Shown: positions 23,106 to 32,477 of the stretch, in pieces | How the letters are laid out: the number at the start of each line of letters is the position of its first letter | Numbering within the stretch: position 1 is the stretch's first letter | Assembly (NCBI RefSeq): GCF_001999305.1 | Contig: NZ_MLHQ01000036.1 | Span: forward strand, 1 to 36,013 | Reading direction: 5' to 3' | Source: Rodentibacter myodis | GTDB lineage: Bacteria > Pseudomonadota > Gammaproteobacteria > Enterobacterales > Pasteurellaceae | Length of the DNA: 36,013 nucleotides | The notes under the pieces: generated by a model | The model's input: only the letters and a program-made list of their open reading frames with translations | What the model was told of the DNA's origin: nothing | The model's database searches: none | Position numbers and translations under genes: made by a program

Positions 23106-23978
23106 ATGAACTTAAAAACATTAATGACTGCCGTGACATTGGCTGTTGCCACCGCCACTTCATTCGCTGCGGATCTTGCCCCCAAAACCACTGATAGCTA
23201 CCAGCATATCCGTAATGCGACAGGTCGCATTAACTATGCAGGCAAAACATTTTTGATCGATCCAATGTTGGCGGAAAAAGGGCGTTATCCGGGATTTGAA
23301 GGCACATTCAACAGCCATTTACGTAACCCGATGGTTGAACTACCGGTGAAAACGGAAGAAACCTTTAAAGATGTCGATGCGATTATTGTGACCCATACAC
23401 ATTTAGATCACTGGGACGAAGTGGCACAAAAAGTGTTGCCAAAATCAATGAAAATCTTTGTTCAACACGATCGTGACGGTGAATTATTAAAATCGCAGGG
23501 TTTTACCAATGTTGAAACGCTATTAGGCGGACATAGCACGCAATTTGGCGATGTTACCCTCTCCAAAACCGGTGGTTCGCACGGTACACAGGCAATGTTT
23601 GAATCCCCTCAACTTGCCACAATGCTGGATGAAGCAATGGGCGTGGTCTTCCAAGCCAAAGGGCATAAAACCGTCTATTTAGTTGGCGACACCATTTGGA
23701 CAACCGATGTCAATAAAGCCATTAATCTTTACAAACCCGAAGTGATGATTATGAATACCGGTGATGCACGCGTATTAGGCTTTGACGGCGGTATTATTAT
23801 GGGAACGCAAGATGTGGCACACGCCCGTAAACTGGTGCCGAATGCCGAACTAATTGCAGTGCATATGGATGCGGTGAATCATATGTCCGTTTACCGTAAA
23901 GACTTACGCAAATTTGTGGAAGCAGAAAAAATTCAAAATGTTGAAATTCCTGAAGATGGCGAAGTGGTGAAATTCTAA
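23106..23978 (+). CDS. Exported metallo-beta-lactamase-fold hydrolase
   Basis: A 290-residue protein with a signal peptide (MNLKTLMTAVTLAVATATSFA). The MBL fold has the metal motif THTHLDHWD. Further metal-site positions appear as GGSHG, LVGDTIW and the late AVHMDAVNH. Resemblance is to the UlaG-like/MBL hydrolases rather than antibiotic beta-lactamases. The substrate is unknown and the location is likely periplasm. Two tandem ATGs exist (23103 and 23106); 23106 has the better spacing to AGAGGA. It is probably controlled by the GlxA-type regulator divergent to it. A bidirectional terminator follows. Confidence 0.88.
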   Translation: MNLKTLMTAVTLAVATATSFAADLAPKTTDSYQHIRNATGRINYAGKTFLIDPMLAEKGRYPGFEGTFNSHLRNPMVELPVKTEETFKDVDAIIVTHTHLDHWDEVAQKVLPKSMKIFVQHDRDGELLKSQGFTNVETLLGGHSTQFGDVTLSKTGGSHGTQAMFESPQLATMLDEAMGVVFQAKGHKTVYLVGDTIWTTDVNKAINLYKPEVMIMNTGDARVLGFDGGIIMGTQDVAHARKLVPNAELIAVHMDAVNHMSVYRKDLRKFVEAEKIQNVEIPEDGEVVKF

Positions 23979-24006
23979 GAATAAAACCAATTCAGCTTAA
24001 AAGACA

Positions 24007-24032
24007 AAACGGAAGCAATAGCTTCCGTTTTT
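24007..24032. terminator. Bidirectional terminator between MBL and brnQ
   Basis: Stem AAACGGAAGC (24007-24016), loop AATA, stem GCTTCCGTTT (24021-24030), then T on the plus strand. A-rich left flank gives T on the minus strand, serving the convergent brnQ. Confidence 0.85.
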
Positions 24033-24039
24033 GTTTGTC

Positions 24040-25353
24040 TTATCCTTTTTGGCGATTCGGCAAAATCATCGCCAATCCCAAGCCCACCAACGCCGGCACG
24101 AGCCAAGGTAATGCAATTTCGGCAAAAGGTAAATGCCGAACCCAGTTCGTTATTTCTATCATTTGGAATTGTTCGCCCAACACGCCGGCCAATGAAACTG
24201 CCGTAACAAATGCGACCGTTAATTGCATTCCTAATTTTGAAAGGGCAAGGACTTTGTTTACCATCACTAAAATCACAATGGCAATCGTGATAGGGTATAA
24301 AATCAGCAGAACAGGCAGTGAAAATTGAATGATCGCATTCAATCCCAAATTTGCCACGCCTAAACCAAGCAAAGCAAAAACAGTGGCGTAAACCCGATAA
24401 GAGAATTGAGGGAAATGTGAAGCAAAAAATTCAGCGGTAGAAACAATTAATCCTGCCGTTGTGGTAAAACAGGTTATCGCCACCATTACTGCTAAAAACC
24501 ATTGTGCCGATTGACCAAAAATGGCTTGCGTGGCTTGCGATAAAATATACACGCCCTTGTTTACATCACTATTCATTACCTCCGCCGGCATCGGGAAATG
24601 ATTGCCCAAATAAGCCAAACCGATATAAAGCACACTAAAGCCTAATGCCACCACAATCCCAACAAGCCAAATAGTTGAAACATATTCTTTGCGGGAATGA
24701 AAGCCTAACCGCTTCAAGGTTTGAACCGCCACCACGCTAAACGCAACGGAAGCCAAAGCATCTAACGTGTTATAGCCTTCAATAAAACCTGTGCCAAATG
24801 CGGTTTTAGCATAATCCCCCATTGCCTCTTGTGGGGAATTTGCACCGTATTCGATAATCCCCATCACCACTAACATCACAATCAATAAGGCAAAAATCGG
24901 CGTTAGAATTCGCCCGATACTGTCTAAAATTTTAGAGGGATTTAAGGCAATAAAATAAGCGGCGGCAAAATAGAACAATGTGAATATGCCTAATCCTTTT
25001 CCGCCCACACTTTCCGACAGCATAGGGGAAATGCCCACTTCATAGGCGACTGTCGCCGTACGCGGAATGGCAAAAAAAGGCCCGATGGAAAGATATAAAA
25101 TCACCAAATAAAGGGTGGCGAACCAAGGGGAAATTTTCTGTGAAATTTCGTCCACATACCCCTTAGGATTTAACATTCCGATAATCAAGGCAAGTACCGC
25201 AATCCCCACTCCGGATAAAACAAACCCTACAATCGCCTGCCAAAATTGCCCGCCCGATAATGCCCCTAAACTAGGGGGAAAAATTAAGTTGCCGGCACCA
25301 AAAAACATACCAAATAATAAAAGCCCGGTTAGGGCTGCTTTTTTTAGCATCAT
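24040..25353 (-). CDS. brnQ: Branched-chain amino acid transporter BrnQ
   Basis: A 437-residue LIVCS-family transporter. The N terminus MMLKKAALTGLLLFGMFFGA followed by NLIFPPSLG is typical. About 12 helices follow, with GPFFAIPRTATVAYEVG, a signature of the family. It imports Leu, Val and Ile with Na+ or H+ across the inner membrane. The start at 25353 gives the family length (E. coli BrnQ 439). A longer frame from 25458 adds an unrelated leader containing an uptake signal. The gene is convergent with the MBL gene and shares its terminator. No regulator is beside it. Confidence 0.93.
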   Translation of the reverse strand: MMLKKAALTGLLLFGMFFGAGNLIFPPSLGALSGGQFWQAIVGFVLSGVGIAVLALIIGMLNPKGYVDEISQKISPWFATLYLVILYLSIGPFFAIPRTATVAYEVGISPMLSESVGGKGLGIFTLFYFAAAYFIALNPSKILDSIGRILTPIFALLIVMLVVMGIIEYGANSPQEAMGDYAKTAFGTGFIEGYNTLDALASVAFSVVAVQTLKRLGFHSRKEYVSTIWLVGIVVALGFSVLYIGLAYLGNHFPMPAEVMNSDVNKGVYILSQATQAIFGQSAQWFLAVMVAITCFTTTAGLIVSTAEFFASHFPQFSYRVYATVFALLGLGVANLGLNAIIQFSLPVLLILYPITIAIVILVMVNKVLALSKLGMQLTVAFVTAVSLAGVLGEQFQMIEITNWVRHLPFAEIALPWLVPALVGLGLAMILPNRQKG

Positions 25354-25517
25354 TGTTATTTTACCTATAAATAAATGGGCGGCGAGTATAGCACGATAAT
25401 CACCAAGCGCAATGAGACTTGAAAGTGCGGTCAAAAATCCAAAAAATTTTATTAGCAATCTTTTGACGTTTAAAATACAAACAAAATCTCCTATAATTTT
25501 CGCTTTTAGGAGGAGCT

Positions 25518-25991
25518 ATGTTTCTTATTTATGTTCTGATCTCACTTATTGCCGGAATGGCACTTGCTTCACAATCCGCCATCAATACCCAATTAGCGAA
25601 GGCAGTTGGCAACGAACCTGTTATCGCAACATTTATTTCTTTTGCAGTGGGAACGATTTTGCTCTTTTTCGTTGCCTTGTTTAAAACGGATTTATGGGCA
25701 GGATTGGCCGCACTTCCACAACAACCTTGGTGGAAATTAATCGGCGGCGCACTCGGTGCATTAGTGGTATTCACCACCGTGTTGTTGGCACCCAAACTTG
25801 GCATTACGGCAATGCTCTTTTTTATCATTGTGGGACAATTAATCACTGCTTCATTTATCGATCATTTCGGCTTAATCGGAATGCCAACTCGAGAAGTGAA
25901 TATCACCAAACTGATTGGTTTAGCGATTGTTGCATTTGGGCTTATTTTCTATTTCTTTGGCGATAAAATCTTCACCTTAGTGAAAGGATAA
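25518..25991 (+). CDS. DMT-superfamily membrane protein (DUF606/YdcZ)
   Basis: A 157-residue protein with five predicted helices. The start ISLIAGMALASQSAINTQLA then KAVGNEP is the recognisable signature of the DUF606/YdcZ transporter-like family, related to half-size drug/metabolite transporters; WWKLIGGALGALVVF and GQLITASFIDHFG also fit. No substrate is known. RBS TAGGAGGAGC with a TATAAT at 25492-25497. It is divergent from brnQ with a 164-bp gap. Confidence 0.88.
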   Translation: MFLIYVLISLIAGMALASQSAINTQLAKAVGNEPVIATFISFAVGTILLFFVALFKTDLWAGLAALPQQPWWKLIGGALGALVVFTTVLLAPKLGITAMLFFIIVGQLITASFIDHFGLIGMPTREVNITKLIGLAIVAFGLIFYFFGDKIFTLVKG

Positions 25992-26043
25992 GGTGCGGTC
26001 AAAATTAGATAAATTTTAAATAACTAAAAAAATTTTCCCGTAA

Positions 26044-26075
26044 AAAAACCAAACACATTGAAGTGTTTGGTTTTT
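26044..26075. terminator. Bidirectional terminator between DUF606 gene and pgdX
   Basis: Stem AAAAACCAAACAC (26044-26056), loop ATTGAA, stem GTGTTTGGTTTTT (26063-26075). A and T tracts flank it on both strands, and the genes converge on it. Confidence 0.9.
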
Positions 26076-26101
26076 CATTCAAATCCTAGCCTAATTTTCT
26101 A

Positions 26102-26833
26102 TTAAGCAAAATATTGTTCTAAATCATCGCTTCCACCAATGTGTTTACCGCCGATAAAAACTTGCGGAACACTGGTTTTACCGGTAATCGCACGCACAGA
26201 AATAGTACTTGCATCACGACCTAAAACGATTTCTTCAAATGTATAACCTTTTGCTTTTAACAATGCTTTTGCTTTTGCACAGAACGGGCAACCCGGTTTT
26301 GTGAACACTGAAACAGACGGTTTTGCCGTCCAACCCGGTTTTAAGTATTTGAGCATTGTATCGGCATCAGAAACTTTGAACGGATCGCCCGGCTCTTCCG
26401 GTTCAATAAACATTTTTTCTACAACGCCGTTTTTCACAAGCATAGAATAACGCCAAGAACGTTTACCAAAACCTAAATCTTCTTTACCTACCAACATTCC
26501 CATTCCTTCGGTAAACTCGCCGTTACCATCCGGAATCACGGTGATATTTTCAGATTCTTGATCTGCTTTCCACGCATTCATTACGAAAGTATCGTTGACG
26601 GAAACACAGATAATGTCATCAACACCTGCTGCTTTAAATTCGCACGCTAATTCATTATAACGCGGTAAATGAGTTGATGAACAAGTTGGCGTGAATGCCC
26701 CCGGTAATGAGAAAACAACAACGGTTTTATTATCAAAGAGTTCGCTTGTGGTCACATCAACCCAGGCATCGCCTTGGCGGGTGTGAAAAGTTACATTTGG
26801 TACTTTTTTACCGGTCATATCGGTTAGAGCCAT
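26102..26833 (-). CDS. pgdX: Peroxiredoxin-glutaredoxin fusion (hybrid Prx5)
   Basis: A 243-residue two-domain thiol peroxidase. The Prx5-type domain (about 1-165) has peroxidatic Cys51 in [13 protein letters not shown]. The C-terminal glutaredoxin domain (about 170-243) has CPFC (Cys182, Cys185), [10 protein letters not shown] and IGGSDDL. It reduces hydrogen peroxide and alkyl peroxides with glutathione, the built-in glutaredoxin recycling the Prx cysteine. This fusion is well known in H. influenzae (HI0572). It is divergent from oxyR, as there. Promoter region described separately. Confidence 0.96.
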   Translation of the reverse strand: MALTDMTGKKVPNVTFHTRQGDAWVDVTTSELFDNKTVVVFSLPGAFTPTCSSTHLPRYNELACEFKAAGVDDIICVSVNDTFVMNAWKADQESENITVIPDGNGEFTEGMGMLVGKEDLGFGKRSWRYSMLVKNGVVEKMFIEPEEPGDPFKVSDADTMLKYLKPGWTAKPSVSVFTKPGCPFCAKAKALLKAKGYTFEEIVLGRDASTISVRAITGKTSVPQVFIGGKHIGGSDDLEQYFA

Positions 26834-26877
26834 ATTTTTCTCCTTAAATTTGGAATGATGTATGATTGATGATCTAG

Positions 26878-26921
26878 ATTATAGTCAAATTTATGATATA
26901 GTCACAATCAATTAATTCTAT
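26878..26921 (-). promoter_or_regulatory. pgdX promoter and candidate OxyR site
   Basis: Minus-strand -35 TTGTGA (26902-26907), 18-bp spacer, perfect -10 TATAAT (26878-26883). TATAGTCA occurs twice on the plus strand (26880-26887, 26897-26904), 17 bp apart. A degenerate ATAG-N7-CTAT-type OxyR pattern (about 10 of 16 by eye) begins at CTAT 26918-26921 read on the minus strand. OxyR control of pgdX is expected from family knowledge. Confidence 0.5.
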
Positions 26922-26959
26922 TCTTTTAATCGCCCCTTTCTATATTATAAGGACATTCG

Positions 26960-27865
26960 ATGAACATTCGTGACCTAGAATATTTAGTTGCTTTATCAGA
27001 ACATAAACATTTCCGCCGTGCGGCTGACTCTTGCAATGTGAGCCAACCCACATTAAGCGGGCAAATTCGCAAATTAGAAGATGAACTCGGCATTATTTTA
27101 TTAGAACGCACAAGTCGAAAAGTCCTTTTCACGCAATCTGGAATGCTGTTGGTCGAACAAGCCCGCACCGTATTGCGTGAAATCAAGCTCCTGAAAGAAA
27201 TGGCAAGCAATCAAGGAAAAGAAATGACGGGACCGTTGCATATCGGCTTAATTCCGACATTAGGCCCTTACCTTTTGCCGTACATTATGCCCACGTTAAA
27301 AAAAGCCTTTCCCGATTTAGAAGTATTTCTTTATGAAGCACAAACACAACAATTATTGGAACAACTAGAAACCGGTCGTTTAGATTGTGCTATTTTGGCA
27401 CGTGTACAAGAAACAGAAGCCTTTATCGAAGTACCGGTTTTTGAAGAAAAAATGCTACTTGCCGTTTCAGAATCACACCCTTGGGCAAAAGAACAAAAAA
27501 TCCCAATGAACCAACTCAAAGGGCAAGAAATGCTGATGTTGGATGATGGTCATTGTTTGCGTAATCAAACCTTGGACTATTGCTTCACTGCTGGTGCAAA
27601 AGAAAATGTACACTACCAAGCCACCAGCCTTGAAACACTACGCAATATGGTGGCAGCGAATGCCGGTATGACGTTTATGCCTGAACTTGCCGTGCTAAAT
27701 GAGGGAGCTCGCAAAGGCGTGAAATACATCCCTTGCTATTCACCGGAACCGGCCCGTAGCATTACCTTAGTCTATCGTCCCGGTTCGCCATTGCGTAACC
27801 GCTATGAACGCGTTGCCAGTGCGGTGAGAAATAAAGTCACCTCAATTTTTAATGGGGAAAAATAA
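26960..27865 (+). CDS. oxyR: Hydrogen peroxide-sensing regulator OxyR
   Basis: A 301-residue LysR-family protein with the OxyR N terminus ([20 protein letters not shown]). The redox cysteines Cys199 and Cys208 lie in [15 protein letters not shown], exactly the E. coli numbering. Oxidation to a disulphide by peroxide activates transcription of defence genes. Divergent partner pgdX is the expected target. The TAA overlaps the ATG of fabR by one base, so the two are translationally coupled. RBS AAGGACATTCG. Confidence 0.97.
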   Translation: MNIRDLEYLVALSEHKHFRRAADSCNVSQPTLSGQIRKLEDELGIILLERTSRKVLFTQSGMLLVEQARTVLREIKLLKEMASNQGKEMTGPLHIGLIPTLGPYLLPYIMPTLKKAFPDLEVFLYEAQTQQLLEQLETGRLDCAILARVQETEAFIEVPVFEEKMLLAVSESHPWAKEQKIPMNQLKGQEMLMLDDGHCLRNQTLDYCFTAGAKENVHYQATSLETLRNMVAANAGMTFMPELAVLNEGARKGVKYIPCYSPEPARSITLVYRPGSPLRNRYERVASAVRNKVTSIFNGEK

Positions 27866-28491
27866 TGGCAGGCGTTCGCGCAATTCAAAAAGAAAAAACA
27901 CGCCGAGCATTAGTGGATGCCGCGTTTAATCAGCTTAGTGCAGAAAAAAGTTTTTCTAATTTAAGTTTGCGTGAAGTGGCACGCGAAGCCGGCATTGCCC
28001 CCACCTCTTTTTATCGCCATTTCAACGATATGGACGAACTCGGTTTGGAAATGGTGGACGAAGCAGGGTTAATCCTACGACAGCTTATGCGCCAAGCACG
28101 TAAACGCATTGACGCAGGCGGGAGTGTCATCTCGGTTTCAGTGGAGACTTTCTTTGAATTTATTACCAATAGTACCAACGTATTCCGCCTTTTGTTACGA
28201 GAAAGCTCAGGAACTTCGCAGGCATTTCGCAATGCTGCCGCACGCGAAATTAAACATTTTGTGGACGAACTCGCCGAATATCTGGTACAAAAGAATGGTT
28301 ATTCCCAATATATCGCCTATGTACAAGCGGAAGGGATTGTTACAATCGTGTTTACCGCAGGGGCAAATGCATTAGATATGAATAAACAAGAACGGGAACA
28401 ACTGAAAGAGCGGGTCATTTTACAACTACGAATGATTGCCAAAGGGGCAGATTTTGCCGCACAAAAAGAAAAACATTCCACTCAAAAATAA
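27865..28491 (+). CDS. fabR: Unsaturated fatty acid repressor FabR (TetR family)
   Basis: A 208-residue TetR-family protein. The N-terminal helix-turn-helix contains [20 protein letters not shown], closely matching FabR. It represses fabA/fabB-type genes in response to the unsaturated to saturated acyl pool. The gene overlaps the oxyR stop by one base (TAATG). An uptake core begins at 28491, on the last base of the stop. Confidence 0.93.
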   Translation: MAGVRAIQKEKTRRALVDAAFNQLSAEKSFSNLSLREVAREAGIAPTSFYRHFNDMDELGLEMVDEAGLILRQLMRQARKRIDAGGSVISVSVETFFEFITNSTNVFRLLLRESSGTSQAFRNAAAREIKHFVDELAEYLVQKNGYSQYIAYVQAEGIVTIVFTAGANALDMNKQEREQLKERVILQLRMIAKGADFAAQKEKHSTQK

Positions 28492-28568
28492 AGTGCGGTC
28501 AAAATTTGGAATGTTTTCCCGACATTATGTAGTAAACGGACAAAGAGAAAATACTGTGAACAGTAGGA

Positions 28569-28584
28569 ACGCGACACTTCGCGT
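28569..28584. repeat. Intergenic hairpin, family member 3
   Basis: Stem ACGCGA / TCGCGT with loop CACT, preceded by GTAGGA, as at 14852 and, on the minus strand, 6169. Confidence 0.45.
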
Positions 28585-28625
28585 GCTTATCAAAAAACAA
28601 ATAATTTCAATAGGTTAAAAAATTA

Positions 28626-28653
28626 AGAACGCCGGTGTGGCGTTCTACTTTTT
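28626..28653 (+). terminator. Terminator after oxyR-fabR
   Basis: Stem AGAACGCC, loop GGTGT, stem GGCGTTCT (28639-28646), then ACTTTTTT. The convergent hel gene ends 16 bp further on. Confidence 0.8.
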
Positions 28654-28669
28654 TACTCGCCAATAATGA

Positions 28670-29500
<831 letters not shown>

Positions 29501-29586
29501 TTAGAAAATAAATCTGGAAAAGTATAGCAAGTTTTATCTCAAGGTTGGTGAATATTCCCTTTGCCGATAACAAATTTTGAGCAATT

Positions 29587-29606
29587 TGTGATTTGGATCA
29601 TATCAA
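29587..29606. promoter_or_regulatory. Overlapping CRP- and FNR-like sites between hel and ftsB
   Basis: TGTGA-TTTGGA-TCATA (29587-29602) matches CRP at 9 of 10 arm positions. TTGGA-TCAT-ATCAA (29593-29606) matches FNR at 9 of 10. They overlap and lie 98 bp before the hel ATG and 100 bp before ftsB. Confidence 0.4.
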
Positions 29607-29705
29607 TCAAAAGCACATCAAAAATCAACCGCACTTTCCCATCGCCTTTATTTGTATTTCAAGATAAACTAGGCGTATTTTTATTCCCCTATCGGACGAG
29701 ACTTT

Positions 29706-29984
29706 ATGCGGCTATTTATTGCAATTTTGGTGGCGATTCTTGCCTTGTTCCAATACGATCTTTGGTTCGGCAAAAATGGTTACTTTGATTATAAAAAAGT
29801 ATCAGCACAAATCATTGAAAATAAAGCTGAAAATGAAAAATTGGTGCAACGAAATCAAATGATTTCAGCAGAAATTCAAGGACTCACGAAAGGTTTTGAA
29901 TCCATTGAGGAACGCGCCAGAATGCAACACGATATGGTGAAAGAAAACGAAACCTTCTACCACATTGTTAAAGAGCATAAATAA
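29706..29984 (+). CDS. ftsB: Cell division protein FtsB
   Basis: A 92-residue protein: N-terminal transmembrane helix ([20 protein letters not shown]), then a periplasmic coiled coil ([19 protein letters not shown]) ending [19 protein letters not shown], the conserved FtsB C-terminal region. Forms the FtsQLB complex that controls septal wall synthesis. Its TAA overlaps the ispD ATG by one base. FtsB-ispD-ispF is the usual gammaproteobacterial order. Confidence 0.95.
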   Translation: MRLFIAILVAILALFQYDLWFGKNGYFDYKKVSAQIIENKAENEKLVQRNQMISAEIQGLTKGFESIEERARMQHDMVKENETFYHIVKEHK

Positions 29985-30667
29985 TGCAACGAAAAATTAT
30001 TGCCATTATTCCTGCCGCCGGTGTGGGATCGCGTATGCAGGCGGATAAACCTAAACAATATTTAACGATTCTAGGCAAAACAATCCTCGAACATACGTTG
30101 AATATTATGCTGTCTCATTCTGCGATTGAACGTGTTATTGTTGCCATTAGCCAAAACGATCCTTATGCCGCACGGCTTTCCATTCTTTCCCACCCGAAAA
30201 TTCAGTTGGTTGAAGGTGGGGAAACCCGAGCCGAATCCGTATTAAATGCCCTGAATGTGATTCAAGAAAGCAATGCTTGGGCGTTGGTACACGATGCGGC
30301 GAGACCTTGTTTAAGTGAAACGGATTTGAACAAGTTATTGGACATTCAAGCCCCTCAAGGGGCAATACTTGCTATTCCGGTCACGGATACGATTAAGCGG
30401 GCTAACCAAACCGGTGAAATTATTGCTACTGAAGATCGTTCTCAACTTTGGCAGGCGCAAACACCACAATTTTTCCCCTCATTATCACTTAAAAAAGCCC
30501 TAAAAGATGGACTAAAACAGAACAATATCATTACGGATGAAGCTTCCGCGATGGAACTGGCGGGATTTCGACCGCACTTGGTGGCAGGGCGAAGCGATAA
30601 TATTAAAGTAACCCGACCGGAAGATTTAGCACTGGCAGAATTTTATTTAACAAGGAAAACATTATGA
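29984..30667 (+). CDS. ispD: 2-C-methyl-D-erythritol 4-phosphate cytidylyltransferase
   Basis: A 227-residue enzyme of the MEP isoprenoid pathway, making CDP-methylerythritol from CTP. Nucleotide-binding motif [19 protein letters not shown] at the N terminus, HDAARPC in mid-protein and QAQTPQFF near 165 are typical. Coupled to ftsB (1-base overlap) and to ispF (4-base ATGA overlap). An uptake core lies in the coding sequence (30571-30579). Confidence 0.97.
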   Translation: MQRKIIAIIPAAGVGSRMQADKPKQYLTILGKTILEHTLNIMLSHSAIERVIVAISQNDPYAARLSILSHPKIQLVEGGETRAESVLNALNVIQESNAWALVHDAARPCLSETDLNKLLDIQAPQGAILAIPVTDTIKRANQTGEIIATEDRSQLWQAQTPQFFPSLSLKKALKDGLKQNNIITDEASAMELAGFRPHLVAGRSDNIKVTRPEDLALAEFYLTRKTL

Positions 30668-31140
30668 TAAGAATCGGACACGGTTTTGATGTACACGCAT
30701 TTGGTGAGGCGAGACCTTTAATCATCGGCGGCGTTGAAATCCCTTACCACACCGGCTTTATCGCACATTCCGATGGCGATGTTGCTTTGCACGCTTTAAC
30801 GGATGCGCTATTAGGGGCAGTCGCCCTAGGGGATATTGGTAAACTTTTCCCCGACACGGATATGCAATATAAAAATGCGGACAGTCGTGGCTTGTTGCGT
30901 GAAGCTTTTCGCCAAGTACAAGAAAAAGGTTATAAGGTGGGAAATGTGGATGTTACTATCATCGCACAAGCCCCTAAAATGCGCCCGCATATTGACGAGA
31001 TGCGTGCTGTTATCGCTCGCGATTTGCAATGCAATATTGAACAAGTCAATGTTAAAGCCACTACAACGGAAAAACTGGGTTTTACCGGAAGAAGTGAAGG
31101 CATTGCTTGTGAAGCGGTAGCGTTATTGATAAAACAATAA
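30664..31140 (+). CDS. ispF: 2-C-methyl-D-erythritol 2,4-cyclodiphosphate synthase
   Basis: A 158-residue enzyme for the fifth step of the MEP pathway. Metal ligands sit in GHGFDVHAF, with [28 protein letters not shown] and the C-terminal [19 protein letters not shown]. Length matches the family (159 in E. coli). ATG overlaps the ispD stop. Confidence 0.97.
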   Translation: MIRIGHGFDVHAFGEARPLIIGGVEIPYHTGFIAHSDGDVALHALTDALLGAVALGDIGKLFPDTDMQYKNADSRGLLREAFRQVQEKGYKVGNVDVTIIAQAPKMRPHIDEMRAVIARDLQCNIEQVNVKATTTEKLGFTGRSEGIACEAVALLIKQ

Positions 31141-31156
31141 AAAATCTATAAAAAAC

Positions 31157-31184
31157 AAAGGCACAATATTTATTGTGCCTTTTT
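31157..31184. terminator. Bidirectional terminator between ispF and hemY
   Basis: Stem AAAGGCACAAT (31157-31167), loop ATTT, stem ATTGTGCCTTT (31172-31182), followed by T. Convergent genes share it. Confidence 0.9.
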
Positions 31185-31196
31185 GTTTTGTCGCTA

Positions 31197-32468
31197 TTAT
31201 GCTTTTTCATCTAAAAGTGCGGTCGAATTTTCTTCCGTTTTTCCAACACTGTCCGATTGAATTGACATTGCATAACGCAAACTTTGTTGGCGGATTTGTT
31301 CTGCCGCCGCTTTATCCCCAGCTTGTTCAAAAACATAAGCAGCCATCATCGTATCATTGGATTCAAGCTGTTTAGGGCAAGCGGTTACTTTTCTAAAAGC
31401 ATCTGCCGCTTTGGCAAAATCATTATTGCGAACATATAAATAACCTAATGCACGGTTAATTCCACATTGTTCGTTTTCACCGGCGTGTTTGGCACGTTTT
31501 TCCATCATTTTGATTAATTTGCCATTATCTACCGGTTGCAAACGGGTAATTTGACTGCAAAGTGCTTCACTTAGTGGCGAGTTATCACCCCATTTTTTCA
31601 ATACATCAAGGGTAAATTCATAAGCGGATTCGTGATCATTGCAATCAATTAAACGTTGAATAAGTGCTACTTTTAAGTCGAGATCATTACGGCGGCGGCG
31701 AGGTTGTGCTTCCCACCAAGCAAGTAAACCGTCAACGCCTTCTTCATTCATTTTTTCATCTAACAAGCCATTTTCGGTTTTAAGCTGTAATGCCTTAAAT
31801 TCCTCCGCAGAATATAAGCCTGAGCGTTGTACAAGCTCAAGAATACGATCAAGGGCTTGATAGGCTTTTGAACGAATATAAATTTCTACCGCTAGTTTTA
31901 ATACTTCTTTATTGCGATCGGTCATTTCCAATAAACTATCCACGGAACTACGTGCTGCCGGAAGTTTATTTTGTTGGAGCAAAATGCGGGTGCGTGCAAT
32001 TTCGACAATAAGATTGTCAGAACCGGCAAGTTCTGTCGCTTCAATTAAATAGCGATTGGCACTAAATTCATCACCACGTTGCTGTGCCGCCTCTGCTGCC
32101 TTAATTAAATTTAAAATCGGTTCTGCAGAATGTTTGGCGTTTTTACCAATCAATTTTTCCGCTTTGGCATAATCCCCTTCGTTCATTTTCATTAAGCCTT
32201 CAAGGGTTTGCTTTTGTGCTTTCACACGTTTACGGCGGGAGAACCAACTATATGTACTGCTACTTAAACGAAAGAAACGGCTGACAATCCACTCGGCGGC
32301 ATAAATAACCGCCAAGGTTGCCACAAATAAAATGACCAGCGTGGTGATAGACATTTCATAAATACTGTTTGCCGTTTCAATACGTACATAGCCTTGCTGA
32401 CCGGCAAGGTGAGGGCCTGCAATTAATCCGGCAAGTAAAGCCAGCATTAAAAATAGTGTTCTAAACAT
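31197..32468 (-). CDS. hemY: HemY-type inner-membrane TPR protein
   Basis: A 423-residue proteobacterial HemY (not protoporphyrinogen oxidase). Two N-terminal transmembrane helices (about 1-20 and 38-60) are followed by [18 protein letters not shown] and tetratricopeptide-like helices to the end. In enterics it follows hemX in the hemCDXY operon; its exact role in late haem synthesis is not settled. It follows hemX by 9 bp with AAGGATAGATT as ribosome binding site. An uptake core lies near the 3' end (31215-31223). Confidence 0.93.
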   Translation of the reverse strand: MFRTLFLMLALLAGLIAGPHLAGQQGYVRIETANSIYEMSITTLVILFVATLAVIYAAEWIVSRFFRLSSSTYSWFSRRKRVKAQKQTLEGLMKMNEGDYAKAEKLIGKNAKHSAEPILNLIKAAEAAQQRGDEFSANRYLIEATELAGSDNLIVEIARTRILLQQNKLPAARSSVDSLLEMTDRNKEVLKLAVEIYIRSKAYQALDRILELVQRSGLYSAEEFKALQLKTENGLLDEKMNEEGVDGLLAWWEAQPRRRRNDLDLKVALIQRLIDCNDHESAYEFTLDVLKKWGDNSPLSEALCSQITRLQPVDNGKLIKMMEKRAKHAGENEQCGINRALGYLYVRNNDFAKAADAFRKVTACPKQLESNDTMMAAYVFEQAGDKAAAEQIRQQSLRYAMSIQSDSVGKTEENSTALLDEKA

Positions 32469-32477
32469 AATCTATCC

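Noticed and set aside
25354-25458. Longer N terminus for BrnQ
   Set aside because: It adds 35 residues absent from the family and includes an uptake signal; 25353 fits the usual start.
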